DNA of 64,000 nucleotides from Mesostigma viride (taxonomy: Eukaryota; Streptophyta; Mesostigmatophyceae; Mesostigmatales; Mesostigmataceae): assembly GCA_009746045.1 (NCBI GenBank), contig RPFO01001901.1, forward strand, positions 62,001-126,000, given 5' to 3'. Numbering within the stretch: the stretch's first letter is position 1; the number at the start of each line of letters is the position of its first letter. The notes under the pieces are model-generated. The model worked only from the letters and a program-made list of their open reading frames with translations, was not told the origin of the DNA and ran no database searches. Both the position numbers and the translations under genes were made by a program. Positions 41,903 through 53,358 of the stretch are shown here, in pieces.

Positions 41903-44900
41903 TTACGTATATACAGGGGTGTGGGCACCGCGGCCCGAATCGCTATGAATGCCATACTTGGTCACACGCGGAGCCCCCACAGGCTTGGGGGTGGTCTCCT
42001 TCATCACTACTTGCCATCTATCCTTGCGCACCATCTGCCTCCATATTACAGACAAACCAGGAGGCTGCCCGGGGGTGAGCCCGTCACGTCTAGTGTAGCA
42101 CATGTCCATGCCGAGTCTATCACGAAAAGTCCACGGGTGGCGGCCCTGCCGCGCGCGGCCGGGGGCACGCCAGGTGAGGACATATCGCCCAGGCTGGGCG
42201 GGCTTGGTGCCAGCTAGTCTATCTGATGTATCTACCTGATCTGTGCGGGCCAGGTGCCCGGCTAGGCCCAGGCGCCTGTGCCTAATAATGTGGGAAACAT
42301 AGGGCAAATCAGCGTACAAATCCTCATTACTAATGTGCAAACCAAAGGGGATGTTAAGGGCCTTGCGCAGCATCTTGGTGACGGCGCCGTCGAGTCGTTG
42401 CTCCAGCTCCTGCATCAGTGTCCACGTCTCGGCGCCGTAGGTCAGGATCGTCAGAATGACGACCTTGAAGAGGTCACGCTTGACGATCCGGGGTAGGGCG
42501 GGGTTGCTCCACCAGCGGCGGTGGTCATGGAGGTGCGCCCACGCCATGCCGATCCGTGTCGTCATGTCGTCCTCGCAGTCGGGAAGCCAACTGCCGAGCA
42601 GCTTGAAGCGGCCTGAAGGAGGGTAGTTGACCTCGGCATCGTCTAAGAGGCGGAGTGTGGGTGGGGGCCCTGCCATGCCGAGGGCCAGGGCCTCCGTTTT
42701 GGGGCTGATTTCTAGACCAACCGCCCGAGCCTCGAGCGCCAGGCAGTCCAGCCAAAGTTGGGCAGACTCCGGCTTCTCGATGAGCGTGATGTCGTCGGCA
42801 TAAATGAGGTCAGCTAGTAAATTCTGCTTGTTAGTCGGCCCCCCTTCCCCAAGCTCGTTCGTGATCGCTAGGCCAGGGGCACGGCCTGCAATGCTAGCAA
42901 AGCGAGCACGTGCCTGGCGCATAACATAATCCACTACAATAATAAACAGGTACGGCGACAGGACGCAACCCTGCCAGACGCCGGTCTGCAGTGGGCATGG
43001 CGGGGTAATGCCGTGTTGAGTGCGCACCGAAGTGGTCGACCCCTCATACAGCGTGCGGATGACGGTAATCAGGGGAGTGGGGACGCGAGCGCGAGCAAGT
43101 ACAGCCCATAGAGCGTCCCAGAGGACAGAATCAAAAGCCTTGATGAAGTCGACGAAGATCAGGATGGCGGGAAACTCACCAGGTTGCAGGAGAGCGATTT
43201 CCTCGAAGAGGCGACGCGCGACGAAGATGGCCATGACGGTGTTGCGCCCAGGACGGAAGCCCATTTGACTTTCCCCAAGGTGACAGTCGAGAGCAGAACG
43301 AAGGCGGTTGAGGATCATGCGCATGAACAACTTAAGTGCGGCGCTCTGGATGCAGACTCCTCTGTAGTTGGCGGGGTCGTCAGGGGAACCTTTGTTTTTG
43401 TACAGCATAATACGGTAGCTGTGCTGCCACTCAGGAATCGGCGGCGCGTCGGCAAGCAGGATCCGGTTGCAGACGTCAAGCAGGAACCCCGTGAGCGCCG
43501 TCAGCTTAATCACCGGGGCTGGGAGCTGGTCAGGTCCAACGGCGGCATAGAAGCGGAGTTGCTTGGCGGCGGTGCTCAGCTCGAGCTCGGTGAACGGCGG
43601 GAGCTCGTTGGGGTCGGCCAGGGGTTCCGTCAGGGCTGGGTACGTGTAGTCCTGCTCAGCGGCGGGCGGCGTGGGCGGCGCAGGGACGTCCGCCGGTGCT
43701 ACTGCCAGGCGTGCGGCCGCCAGAGGGCCAAGCGGCGGAGGCGGCGGGGGGGCGCCGAGCAGCCGGGACTGGGAGGAATACCACTGGTCGAGCTGCTGCT
43801 GCGGTGAGCCAGAGAGCGTCCGCGGCGCCGGCTGCGCGCCGCCGGCGGGCCGTTGGGCGTGACGCAGGCGGGTCCAGGCGTACTTGCCGTGCTGGTCCTT
43901 GAGGTGGGCGAAGTACTCGCGGACATGAAGGTCCTCCTGCTCCTTGGTCGCCTGCCGGATGGCCGAGTGGTAATCGGCTTTGAGGCGGGCGTAGCGGGCG
44001 GGGTCGCTGTTGTCGCGCAGGGCTTGCCGGGCCTGGATGACGGCGGGGAGCCGGTGCAGGCTGGTGAAGCGGGGCGGGCGGCGGGGGGGCAGTAGGGCCC
44101 CGGCCGCGGGCAGCTTGTCAGCGAGGTGCCGAAGGGCCGATGCCGGGCCGGCAGCGAACAGCTGGGCGTGGCTGGCCGGGATGTCCAGCGCGTCGACGAA
44201 CGCCTCTGCGGCGCGCTTGTGGGCGCGTTTTTCAGGGAAGTCCTCCAGAGCGTCGTCAGATTTCTCGAGCAACTGAAGTGTGCGCAAATCAGGTGGTGCC
44301 ACGTGCTTACGAAAGGGCGAGGGGAATCGCAGGCGGATGCGGGCGGTGACGATGCGATGATCGGAGCGCACCAGGGGGATCACATGCGAGCGAGCAGCTA
44401 GTACAGATCCTTGATGACGCTTGCGCATTACAACATAGTCAATGCAGCGTTCAGTGCCAGTTGGCGAGGTGTGTGTGACCAAAGCATCTGGACTATGTGG
44501 AAAGCGGTGTTGGCAGTGACCAAATCGCATGTCGTAAGCAAATCAGCAAAAAGTTCAGTGTTGGCATTGGAGACCGTACCGTTGGGGGCGTGCTGACATC
44601 CGCCAGTACCCGGTGGTAGCGTGGCGTTGGCGTCCAGCAGCAGAGCGAGGTAGTTGCGACCAGGGATGCCGTTCGCCAGGTTCTCCAGCGCTGCAAAGAA
44701 GTCCTTGCGGTCTTGTTCTGGGTGGCCGGAGTGGGGTGCGTAACCAACGCCCACCGTCAGGGCGTAGGTCGAGTGGCCCTCCATCGAATGAAAAGTGGCC
44801 ACGAGGAGCCGAGCGTTGACCAGCTGGGGTTCGCCCATGTGGCGTACGGCGAGCGGGGAGCAGAGGAGACCGACGCCCCCGTTCCCGGTGCCGTCGCCGC

Positions 44901-45531
44901 CTCCGTAGTAGAACCGCCAGCCGTCGATGTCGTCAGCAACAAGGGCAGTTGATCCGCGGGCCGATGCAGTGCGCCTGTGTTCTTGGATTCCCAGGATGGC
45001 GATATTATTGTCGATGCAGAAACCAATAAGATTGGAGACTCGATGGCACTGACAGTCGTCACTGCGCAGGCAGTGACAGCGGTCAGCGTCGGGCTGGAGC
45101 GTGCGGGCGTTGAAGGTGGCGATGACCAAGGGCGCGCGTTGACCGAAAAGGGGGGTGCAGGCGGGGGTGGGGGCGGAGATGGAGCAGGGTGGTGATGGGG
45201 GTGGGGGTGGAGGTGGTGGGGTAGGGGGGGCGGGTTGGGGACTTATGCTTTCAATCACCGTTTCGATTCTTCCTGCCAACGCGTCGAGGCGACGCCGACG
45301 GTTGGCTCGGGTGGCCAGGTAGAATGAGTCTGCGTCTGCACGCATAAGAAATGCGTGCAGTCTGAGGAGGTTTCGGAGGCGGCCGCGCGAGGCGGGGCGA
45401 ACCTGGCTCACTGCCGACCCGTTGCTCTCTCTCCGACAGCCCGAGGGCTGCGAAGGCAAAGGGGCGGGAAGGGGAGTTAGGCAGATCCCACTGCTAGAGC
45501 CGCGGAGCCGCGGGGCCGCGAGCGTCGTCAT
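41903..45531 (-). pseudogene. LINE A5 ORF2: APE endonuclease + reverse transcriptase, one frameshift
   Basis: Starts at the ATG at 45531. After a basic/proline-rich leader, the APE-type endonuclease begins near residue 135 (VIATFNARTL) with AILGIQEHRR (catalytic E), LLLDANAT, CIDYVV and VRSDHRIV (SDH motif). RT follows: YKNKGSPDDPANYRGV, GFRPGRNTVM, FVDFIKAFDSV (motif A), GVWQGCVLSP (B), LIYADDITLI (C), LTYGAETWTL (thumb). A single base is missing in a C run at about 44499-44501, splitting it into 367- and 875-codon frames. Near the stop, an 8-bp GTATATAC insertion (41907-41914) alters the last residues. No RNase H is seen. It nicks target DNA and reverse-transcribes LINE RNA in the nucleus. 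Confidence 0.93.
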
Positions 45532-46898
45532 TGATAGGAGAGAAGGGTTCGCAGCGCGGGCTCCGGCTCAGGTGCAAAGCGAACGAATTTATTAGGGGGA
45601 CGGCCAAGCCTGGCAGCCATACCTGAGCTGAAGTTGCCCCGGCGGATCCCCACACGTGCTGGGGAGCAGGTGACCGTCGATGCCGGTGGCGATGGCGGTG
45701 ACGGCGGGGGCCGAGCAGGGGGCTGGGGCGCTGGCACGGCGGTATCCATGGGGGTCGCCGTCATTGGAGGAAGGTCCTGGCCGTTAATGCGGACGATGAA
45801 GACGCCATTAAAGAGGCGGGCATAGATGCTGCACCGTAGTTGCGGGTTGGCCTGCTTGGCTGCCCGAGCCTCGTGGACCTCCGGCCGGTTCAAAGCGGCA
45901 GCCCGGGCCTCAAGCTGCTCCGGGGTATAGTAATCGTCGATGCTCAGTTGGGTATCGTGGAGGTTCCGGCGGGCCTTCTGCACCTGCAGTTTGTCCTCCT
46001 TGCGGTGGAATTCCACCAAGACAGGGGCGGTGGGGCCGCCGAGCCGTCGTGCCGTTTTGATGACGACGCTTTGGGCCACGCCGAGCTTCCCCAGGAAGGG
46101 GTCGCCCCGGAGGTAGGTGCCCAGGCGTGCATCGTTGACGTTCGAGGGGACGCCACGTACCACAATACTGCATGAGCGAATGGGTTCGTGCATAGCATCC
46201 CTTGTGCTGGCCTTGACGGCTGTTTTGATTTCGTTGATGAGCTCCGTAGGGTTCTGAAGCGTGGCGGCATAGGTGGTCTTGGCAGGAGTTATGGAGGCGG
46301 CAAGTTGTTGCTGGAGCTGGTGGAGGAGCTGCTGCTGCTGCTGCAGCCCTGCTGCAATGTGGGTGATGGCGGAGTGGATGGAGGTGTCGGCGTGTGAGGA
46401 ATGGGCGTGGTGGGTGGCGAGGTGGTTGTGGACAGGGTTGAGGGCAGCGTTGAGGAGGGGAGGGAGGCGATCGAAGCAGGTATTGGCGACTTGCTTGGCG
46501 GTGATGTTGATGGCGGCCGCAACAGTGGGGTCGGCTCCCACGTCCAGAGAGGCCATGACAAAGCTCTCAAGGGCGCTGTCGGAAAGACGGGAGCACGTCC
46601 ACCAGACTGCGAGGCAGAGGTCAGTGTCGTCGGGGTCGTCGTGGAGAAAGTCCGACAGGTGGGTAACCTGTTGGTTGCAGTCCCGGATCTCGCACTTTTT
46701 CTCGGCAGCCAGGTGCAGGATGGTGAGGGCGGCAGCTCGGGACAGGCGCATGATGGCGTTAAGGCCTGGCCATTTGCCAGGTAAAAATGCGGCAGCTTCC
46801 TCGGCAGAAAAGGCCTCCTCGCGGGTATCCATGGCAGGGTCGCTGTTCGGCGGAGCGGTGGAGTGGAGCGGCTGGATGTTGACAGTGGCGTCCGGCAT
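45528..46898 (-). CDS. LINE A5 ORF1 protein
   Basis: 456 aa from the ATG at 46898 (MPDATVNIQPLHST); the eight codons further upstream belong to the inserted LINE E. An N-terminal helical region includes LSRAAALTILHLAAEKKCEI. A glutamine-rich coiled coil lies at about residues 185-200 (LQQQQQLLHQLQQQL). An RRM-like domain follows from about 243 (RSCSIVVRGVPSNVNDARLG ... PVLVEFHRKEDKLQVQKARR). The C-terminal domain contains LSIDDYYTPEQLEARAAAL and GVFIVRINGQDLP. This matches the L1 ORF1p plan. The TGA stop overlaps the ORF2 ATG (ATGA), suggesting reinitiation-coupled translation. The end is proline-rich. Confidence 0.88.
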   Translation of the reverse strand: MPDATVNIQPLHSTAPPNSDPAMDTREEAFSAEEAAAFLPGKWPGLNAIMRLSRAAALTILHLAAEKKCEIRDCNQQVTHLSDFLHDDPDDTDLCLAVWWTCSRLSDSALESFVMASLDVGADPTVAAAINITAKQVANTCFDRLPPLLNAALNPVHNHLATHHAHSSHADTSIHSAITHIAAGLQQQQQLLHQLQQQLAASITPAKTTYAATLQNPTELINEIKTAVKASTRDAMHEPIRSCSIVVRGVPSNVNDARLGTYLRGDPFLGKLGVAQSVVIKTARRLGGPTAPVLVEFHRKEDKLQVQKARRNLHDTQLSIDDYYTPEQLEARAAALNRPEVHEARAAKQANPQLRCSIYARLFNGVFIVRINGQDLPPMTATPMDTAVPAPQPPARPPPSPPSPPASTVTCSPARVGIRRGNFSSGMAARLGRPPNKFVRFAPEPEPALRTLLSYQ

Positions 46899-46907
46899 AG
46901 CGTGCAA

Positions 46908-47320
46908 CCTCCTGGCCGGCACCTCCTGACGTGGGCTGGGCCCAGTGATGTTAGACGCCGCAAGGCCCGCACCTTCAAAGAACAGCTAGTAGAGGACATG
47001 GGGGGCCTCGGCCTCTCCGTGATTTGGAAGAAGATGATGGACAAGGCCAAGTGGGCCCAGGTCATAGAGGACAACGAGCCCCCCCCAGTGGGGAAGCGCC
47101 CGCGTGTGCAATCCCACGGGAGGCACGCTAGATAGCTCCCCCTAGGGCAGCGTGCGGCTGCCTAGATAGATGATGTAGTTAGAATGTTGCTAGATAGATG
47201 TAGTATGTAGCCAATGTAGATAGATTAGACCGGTAGGAATGTTTGCACCCATCCATCCATTCATCGGGGTTAATGCTCCGTGACTCCCCAACGGGAGCAC
47301 GAGTCTAATTAATTAATTAA
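46908..47320 (+). mobile_element. 5'-truncated LINE E in A5
   Basis: Plus-strand 413-bp insertion with 10-bp duplication TAGCGTGCAA (46898-46907 and 47321-47330) and TTAA tail. Encodes the same ORF2 C-terminal block as 26488-26912 (KEQLVEDMGGLGLSVIWKKM). It separates the A5 ORF1 start codon from its leader, so A5 is probably silenced by it. Confidence 0.9.
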
Positions 47321-47433
47321 TAGCGTGCAAGGGTGTTTCCAATGACGCCATGGCTTCATCAGCGAGTTGGTGCAGGGCCGCGGACGCTTGTGATTGCTGG
47401 GATGAGTCGTATTCCGCCATATCGAGCTGAAAA

Positions 47434-47811
47434 AACAGCGATATTTGCTGGGCAGGGCGGTGCCGGGATCTTCGGAAATATTGAGCGATAGCTGTAGAAA
47501 ATTATATCAGCGTGTTCGTCTTCAAAAGACGAGTCTAATGCAACCAACCCGATGAAATTTCATGGCCGGAGTCAAAAGTTATGAGCTTTCTCGTATATTG
47601 CAACAGCGATATTTGCTGGGCAGGGCGGTGGCGGTATCTTCGGGAATATTGAGCGATAGCTGTAGAAAATTATATCAGCGTGTTCGTCTTCAAAAGACGA
47701 GTCTAATGCAACCAACCCGATGAAATTTCAAGGCCGGAGTCAAAAGTTATGAGCTTTCTCGTATCTTGCAACAGCGATATTTGCTGGGCAGGGCGGTGCC
47801 GGTATCTTCTT
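47434..47811 (-). promoter_or_regulatory. 168-bp tandem monomers in LINE A5 5' UTR
   Basis: Two full 168-bp units (47434-47601, 47602-47769) and a partial third ending exactly at the element's 5' boundary. Each unit on minus holds GAGCTCATAACTTTTGACTC-like sequence (as AAGCTCATAACTTTTGACT), a perfect CGTCTTTTGAAGACG hairpin, and CGCTGATATAATTTTC. Repeated promoter monomers at LINE 5' ends are known from mouse L1; promoter function here is inference. Confidence 0.75.
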
Positions 47812-48257
47812 CCCACGCGCATGTGCGCCCATAATGGCCCCCATGGATGATGCTTTCAGTATCTAGCCGCGCCCAGCCTACAATGGGACCTCCCATGGAT
47901 GATGCATTAAGAATTTAGCCATGTGATGCCTATGCAGGGAGTTACTCTCTGCTGAGATGCCATGTGTACACCAGCTATAGCCTAGCCACATACCCTCCAC
48001 CCCATATGTCATGCAGGCCTTCTAGGCCCTCTCCTCAAGCCCCCCCTGGGTGCCTGTGCATGAACCATCATGGCGGTGCAGGTGCACCTTGTGCACCCAG
48101 AGCAGGTGACAGTTGTACATCCTCCACCTGCAGGTTGTAGCCCTGATTGTATTACAAACCCATAGATGCCCCTTTCTCAGGGCTATGTGTTACATATGCT
48201 CCCAACGGAGCTATGATTTTAATTAATTAATTAATTAATTAATTAATTAATTAATGA
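47812..48257 (+). mobile_element. ORF1-only LINE derivative C6, 3' half
   Basis: 3' UTR of the family C copy that starts at 41225: matches 25080-25440 (ACCTGCAGG region, CTCAGGGCTATGTGTTACAT, CTCCCAACGGAGCTATG) and ends in an unusually long TTAA array (about 48213-48256). 48258-48606 is spacer and 3' UTR of the next gene. Confidence 0.8.
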
Positions 48258-48606
48258 AGTGAGACAACTATGGATGCTTGCCTCACTATGGGAACGAGTT
48301 GTTTAATTCACCAATTATGAATAACGTAGCACTAACAGCCTAAGATTGATTCTACGAGGAAAATATGTCTACACAACGCAATTGTTTCAGAGAGTTTTTA
48401 TTTGACAGGACTACATGGCTGGGCTCCACATGTTCTTTCAATCAGACAGCACTTGCCTGACTTCTTTTGGCACCTACACAGCAACTGAGCCTCATACACG
48501 GCCAGAAACAAGCCTAAACCTATAGACCCACCAGGGCGGCCACGCAAGCCATCAGGCTCATGTCATGTAATGAATTAGATAAACCACAACCACGGCCGCC
48601 AGCCCA

Positions 48607-51413
48607 TTACAAGCGGTACCGCTGGCCCACCCCATCATAATAGGCAGGCTCCTCGCGCGCTGGTTGTTGGTAGCTCTCGTATGTGCGGTACACCGGCCGG
48701 CCCGCCTCCCGTTCATACCCATCCGCATACCCCGCCACCGGGTACGGTTCCCCTCGCGACGCCGGAGGGTACTGGGAGCCAGCATACGGGGCAGCCGCCG
48801 GCGCCGGCCGATACATGCCGCCACCGCCAGCGCTACCGCCGCCATTATAGGGCGCTGCGCTGAGCTTGGGCGGTGGCGCACTCTCGTACTCCACCACGCG
48901 TGTGTACATGGGTATCGGCCGCTCCATCGGCTCGCGCGCAAATGATGGCGGCGCGCGCGCCAATGGTCCCTGGCCCATCGCGCGCGGCGGCTCGAATTGG
49001 GGCTCAAAGGGCGCGTCGTACGGCTCCTGGTAGCGCGCAAACTTGGCCGGGGGCGGGGACACCATCATGGGGGGCACTTGGATGGGCAGCTTCTTGTTGG
49101 CAGCGTTGCGCTTGGCGGTGTTTTGGTAATTCTGGCGGTTTATTCGCATGGCCTCCAGTGCCTCAATCTTCCTCTGCAGCGGTGCGAGCGGCATCTTGTC
49201 CACCAGGTTGTTCTCCTCCAGAAAGCGGACGCACAACTTGTAGGCCGCCAGCTCAGCGCCCTTCTGGGCTGGCGCGTTGGTTGCGTTGGCGAGGAACTTT
49301 TGCAGGATGGGCACGATGTTGACGGAGGAGAAGAGCTGGAACTCCCTCACCATGCGCAACACCACGGGGAACTTGGCCGCGGCCACCAGCTTCTTGATGA
49401 TGGCTGCGCACAAGGGGGGCGACCGGTGAGGGGCAGGGGTGAGGGGGGCAGAAGTAAGGGCGAGGGGCGAGGGGCGAGGGGCGAGGGGCGAGGGGCGAGG
49501 GGCGAGGGGCGAGGGGCGAGGGGCGAGGGGCGAGGGGCGAGGGGCGAGGGGCGAGGGGCGAGGGGCGAGGGGCGAGGGGCGAGGGGCGAGGGGCGAAGAT
49601 GAAAGGCAGGCATGAGGATGGGGACAAGAGGGCGAGAAGATATCCGAACTGCCAGAAGGTCATTTTAGAAGGAACTGCCTGAGCCCACTGCCATGTAGAA
49701 CAAAACACAGTTCTTTTGTGGATGGGTGCGATGGCCTTCCCTAAGATCGACAATCCGATATGGATGGTTTGCTAGCAGGTCATTTTATTGCATCGGCCAC
49801 AAAGCACAGCAAACAGAAACGCACCTAGCCATGGGCGGCAGGCAGAGAAACAGTATGCCATTGCAAGTCCACACCGTGGTTAAACCAATCTGAGATCAAT
49901 ACTGAGAAACTGTGCCCCAGTATTTGCTGCTCTTCAGGTAGGTTAGAACCATATGACTACATTAGCTCAAATAGGTTAGAACCATATGACGCATTAGCTC
50001 AGATAGGTTAGACCCATATGACCGCACTAGCTCAAACAGGTTAGAACCATATGACCGCATTAGCTCAACTACTAGATATGCGCCGTCGAGCCATGCAATC
50101 GGAGACCAGGGTATGATGTATGCAAGCACGCGTTGGTCCATGGCAGCATTCCTGTTCAAGAATTCTACCCACTTCACGGCTCCTACCAACCGCCAGCAAG
50201 CCAAGGATAACGATTAGGCCATCCCATGATCCCAGGCTGTGCATGCACTCAATCCCCTCCCTGTGCGAGAGGTGTGCAGGTATGAATAGGGGCCAGGATC
50301 CCACCCTATGGGACGAGTGATGTCGTACAAAGAGGGTATCGGATGCCATGCTAGGGATATGCGTCTTACCTAGGAGGGATAGGCGTCTCAATTAGGAGGG
50401 TACTTATTCTAGCTGTATACATGGCCACCATCTGGGCGCGAACACAAGAGCTTCTGCAATTATTCAATTGGCGAAGATAAGCTTGGGTGACATTGGAGCA
50501 TGCGGGGGACAGCAGGAGCGCGACTCCTACCTGGCATCCGGTCGTCTAAATTTAGCGCCTTGAGCAGTGCGAAGTTGGCCCGCTTGCCCAACGCGTGCAC
50601 AGCAGCATTCTCCACAAAGTCGGACGGGTAGCGCGACGAGATTGCAAACGTGGCGATCAGCGCCAGGAAGCCGTTGGCACAGACAGGGTCGAACGAGGCC
50701 ATCTGGCCGTCCATGCGCTGGTACCAGTCGTCCGCGATGCGCTTGGCCTCGTCCGCGTCTGTCAGATCTGCAAAGGGAACCTTGGCCTCCACGAACCCAT
50801 CCAGCACCGCCATGCACACACGCCGCGCTCGATCGGCCATCTCCTTGCTGGCCGGCTTCTCGTTGAAGAGGTCTTCCGTCAGCCCGCTGAGCACGTCGAG
50901 AACCAGGCGGCATGGCGAGTCGGCCTTCAACAACGCCGAGCCCAGGGATTTCCCGATGAAGGTCATGTCTTGCTTCTTTTTCTGGCCTAAGTGGTCGGTA
51001 AGGTCTTTTGCGGTCCCGAGTCTACAGATGCGGTCTAGCTCCGTGGCTGGGACAGCATTTGCCTTCCCTGCCTCCTTGCCAGTCGTTGCTACCACAGGCG
51101 TTGCTTCTGCCTCTTCGTTCGCCATTTCTGTCTCCTCTCCGGCCTCATTGGCGTCATCCAGCTGGGCATCTCCGTCCGCCTGATCATCCGTCACGGCCGC
51201 ACCCTCCGCGCCCGTCTCAGCATGCTTCTTCAACCTTCCTTCTCGCGCATCTAGCTCCGCTTCTCGACGGTTCAATTCCTGCTCACGGTCTTGTAACTGT
51301 TTCTCGGCCGCTGCAATGCGCTCCCGCAGCTTCTTCCAAACACCAGTATCGTGGGCTTCCCTAGCTGATATCCACTCATTGAAGGATCTGTCAATGGCCT
51401 CCAACGCGGCCAT
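48607..51413 (-). CDS. FRIGIDA-like protein, two exons
   Basis: Exons 51413-50531 and 49403-48607 join at GCC (donor GTAGGAG, acceptor TGCGCAG) to give 559 aa; the total is an exact multiple of three. The first ATG gives MAALEAIDRSFNEWISAREA. Residues 25-66 are a charged coiled coil (WKKLRERIAAAEKQLQDREQ). An acidic linker is followed by the Frigida domain from about 126 to 400: LDRICRLGTAKDLTDHLGQK, SALLKADSPCRLVLDVLSGL, RRVCMAVLDGFVEAK, FALLKALNLDDRMP, then AIIKKLVAAAKFPVVLRMVR, FLEENNLVDKMPLAPLQRKI and ALEAMRINRQ. The tail is proline/tyrosine-rich. In land plants this family acts as nuclear scaffold proteins (flowering and chromatin-linked); the role in this organism is unknown. An acceptor-like TTGCAG precedes the ATG, so a 5' UTR intron is possible. 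Confidence 0.88.
49457..49597. repeat. 7-bp minisatellite in the FRIGIDA-like gene intron
   Basis: About 19 perfect tandem copies of GGGGCGA, starting roughly 55 bp from the 3' splice acceptor of exon 2 on the transcribed strand (CCCCTCG units). It is G-rich on plus and could form a quadruplex. Confidence 0.9.
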
Positions 51414-52142
51414 GGCCGAACTAGCAACTCCCCTTTCCTGCAACGCTTAGAAGAAGTAGAAAACACTTTTGTTCTTTTGAAACACGCGAATGCAGCGCAC
51501 GTTTACCATATACCCGACGGGTAGTGTTTTTATGGCATTACGCACTTCTATCCATTACGACGGATTCTATTCATGACACTAATACGTGTTTTTATTAATT
51601 ACTTGCATCGTTGCCCAGTGTATCTGATGAGAACCACGCGCTGCTCAAGTGCTCAGTGTACCCACGCTCCGTGCCCACTGCCCACTGCCCAGTCCCGCAC
51701 GCAGTCCGAGTCTCATGATCACCACGCTCCGCATCGCCATTTCGGGGGGCCATCGAGATGTTTCCCAGCCCAGGTCGGCAATGTAAGGTCGTACGGTCGT
51801 ACGGTCGTATATCGGAGAGTCTTGAGTAGGCACACGTAACAACATGGCGACCCGTGTTGGGTCAGACGGCACCCTCCTGAGTTTCCGACGCGTCCAGACG
51901 CCGTTTCGCGGCCTCGAGTTTCCGACGCGTCCAGACGCCGCCGACGGCGACGCGGCCGCGTGGGCCTGTGGAGCTACAGTATACAGTGTAATGGCTGATG
52001 ACGGGCGCCGTACTGTATAAGAGCTGGACCGTATAAGAACTGAACCATACTATGCGTCCAGTCAGGACTTCAGTCAGTCAGACCGACTGCCGGACTGCGG
52101 ACTATGCATCCAAGAACCGCCCATAATTGTCTCACTTGATCA

Positions 52143-52343
52143 GGCGGAGCCAATTTTCGGAAGAACCGTCAGGTTCGCCAGAATTGGCGAAGCTTATAAG
52201 GCCGTACACGTGAGAAAACATAGGAATAGGGGATGAAAATCCGTCAATCCATCCATACATACATCCATCCATACATACATCCACCGAATTTGTCCCGAAT
52301 TTGCAAGCATAAGGGTGAGGTTCTTCCGAAAATTGGCTCCGCC
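52143..52343. repeat. Short inverted-repeat element (MITE-like)
   Basis: Perfect 25-bp inverted repeats at its ends (left GGCGGAGCCAATTTTCGG..., right the exact complement), about 150 bp apart. No clear target duplication. Could be a MITE or a snap-back duplication. Confidence 0.6.
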
Positions 52344-52587
52344 GTAGAGTTTCAACGGGCAAGTTGCAAACACGCACGTTACTTGATAAGAATTGGGTCT
52401 GTCATTGCCTCATTTGTCGATACTAGGGCACAGTCGACACACCACCTGACACTGGCAAGGTTCCACCCTGGCCGTCGGCTAGCCGTCGGATTCCCCCCCT
52501 GAGTTTCCGACGTCGGTTTCCCCCCCTGAGTTTCCGACGTTTCAGACGTCTGACCCAACCCGGATGGCGACAAACCCGGCTGTTTCC

Positions 52588-52590
52588 AAT

Positions 52591-52675
<85 letters not shown>

Positions 52676-52676
52676 A
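52588..52676. repeat. (GTT)n microsatellite
   Basis: About 29 uninterrupted GTT/TTG triplets. On minus it would read as polyglutamine or polyasparagine, but no gene supports this. Confidence 0.95.
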
Positions 52677-53134
52677 GGTTGTTAGATTTGGACTGTTCGA
52701 ACCATGTTTTGTTGAATGTGTACACATTAGGGATGTTAGCAAAAACTACCAGTCCGGCCGGCAACCTGCCGGAGGAACGCGGACGCTAGCAAACACTAAA
52801 ACGTACAGAGTGGACCAGTCCGGCCGGCGGCCTACCGGGACGCAAGTTTTATTTCAAGACCAGTAGTTCTTGTCCATTACGCCCAACAACATCACCTACG
52901 CAACGTACGGTGTGCGCCCTATTTATTCCCGTTTTTTCGTCGCCCCTTGCGTTGGGGCAACTCCTCCCCATCCGACGGCTCCAAATCCTCCTGGCGCGCC
53001 GCAGCAAGCCGGTCCATGTAGCATGTGCGGTACTCCAGGCGATTCGACAGCATGCAGCATGCAGCATGTCGGGCCACTGGACAGGGCTCTGGGAGGACTG
53101 CGAGCCTCCTTGGCCTCCACTTCCACTGGACAAG

Positions 53135-53275
53135 GCTATTCGGCTACATCTGTGCGGTTTTTCGGCTACATCTGTGCGGTTTTCGGCTGCATCTGTGCGG
53201 TTTTTCGGCTACATCTGTGCGGTTTTCGGCTACATCTGTGCGGATTTCGGCTACATCTGTGCGGTTCTCGGGTGT
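53135..53275. repeat. ~20-bp repeat cluster
   Basis: Seven degenerate units of TTCGGCTACATCTGTGCGG with one or two extra T. Non-coding. Confidence 0.85.
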
Positions 53276-53357
53276 ACCTGTCCGTCCGTCCGTCAGATTC
53301 ACCCATCTGACGGTCGTAAATCGGTGGGAGAGTAAATGGGTGGGAGAGATGAGCATT

Positions 53358-53358
53358 C

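Larger units (their letters stand above)
41799..47811 (-). mobile_element. Full-length LINE A5
   Basis: Complete LINE on minus, delimited by the 11-bp target duplication CCCACGCGCAT. From 5' to 3': a leader made of 168-bp tandem monomers (47434-47811), more 5' UTR interrupted by a small LINE E (46908-47320), ORF1 (46898-45528), ORF2 (45531-41903) overlapping ORF1 by ATGA, a 3' UTR and a TTAA-unit tail. ORF2 has one 1-bp frameshift at about 44500. It is the best reference copy of family A and the likely source of RT for families A, B and C. Confidence 0.93.

Noticed and set aside
43184-44401. Long plus-strand reading frames opposite LINE A5
   Set aside because: Shadows of the GC-rich ORF2; no domain and no codon support.
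45840-46929. Plus-strand ORFs of 111-218 codons opposite LINE A5 ORF1
   Set aside because: Antisense shadows; the minus frame carries the RRM and coiled-coil signature.
52542-52764. Polyglutamine/polyasparagine proteins
   Set aside because: Only a GTT microsatellite read on minus; no coding sequence on either side.
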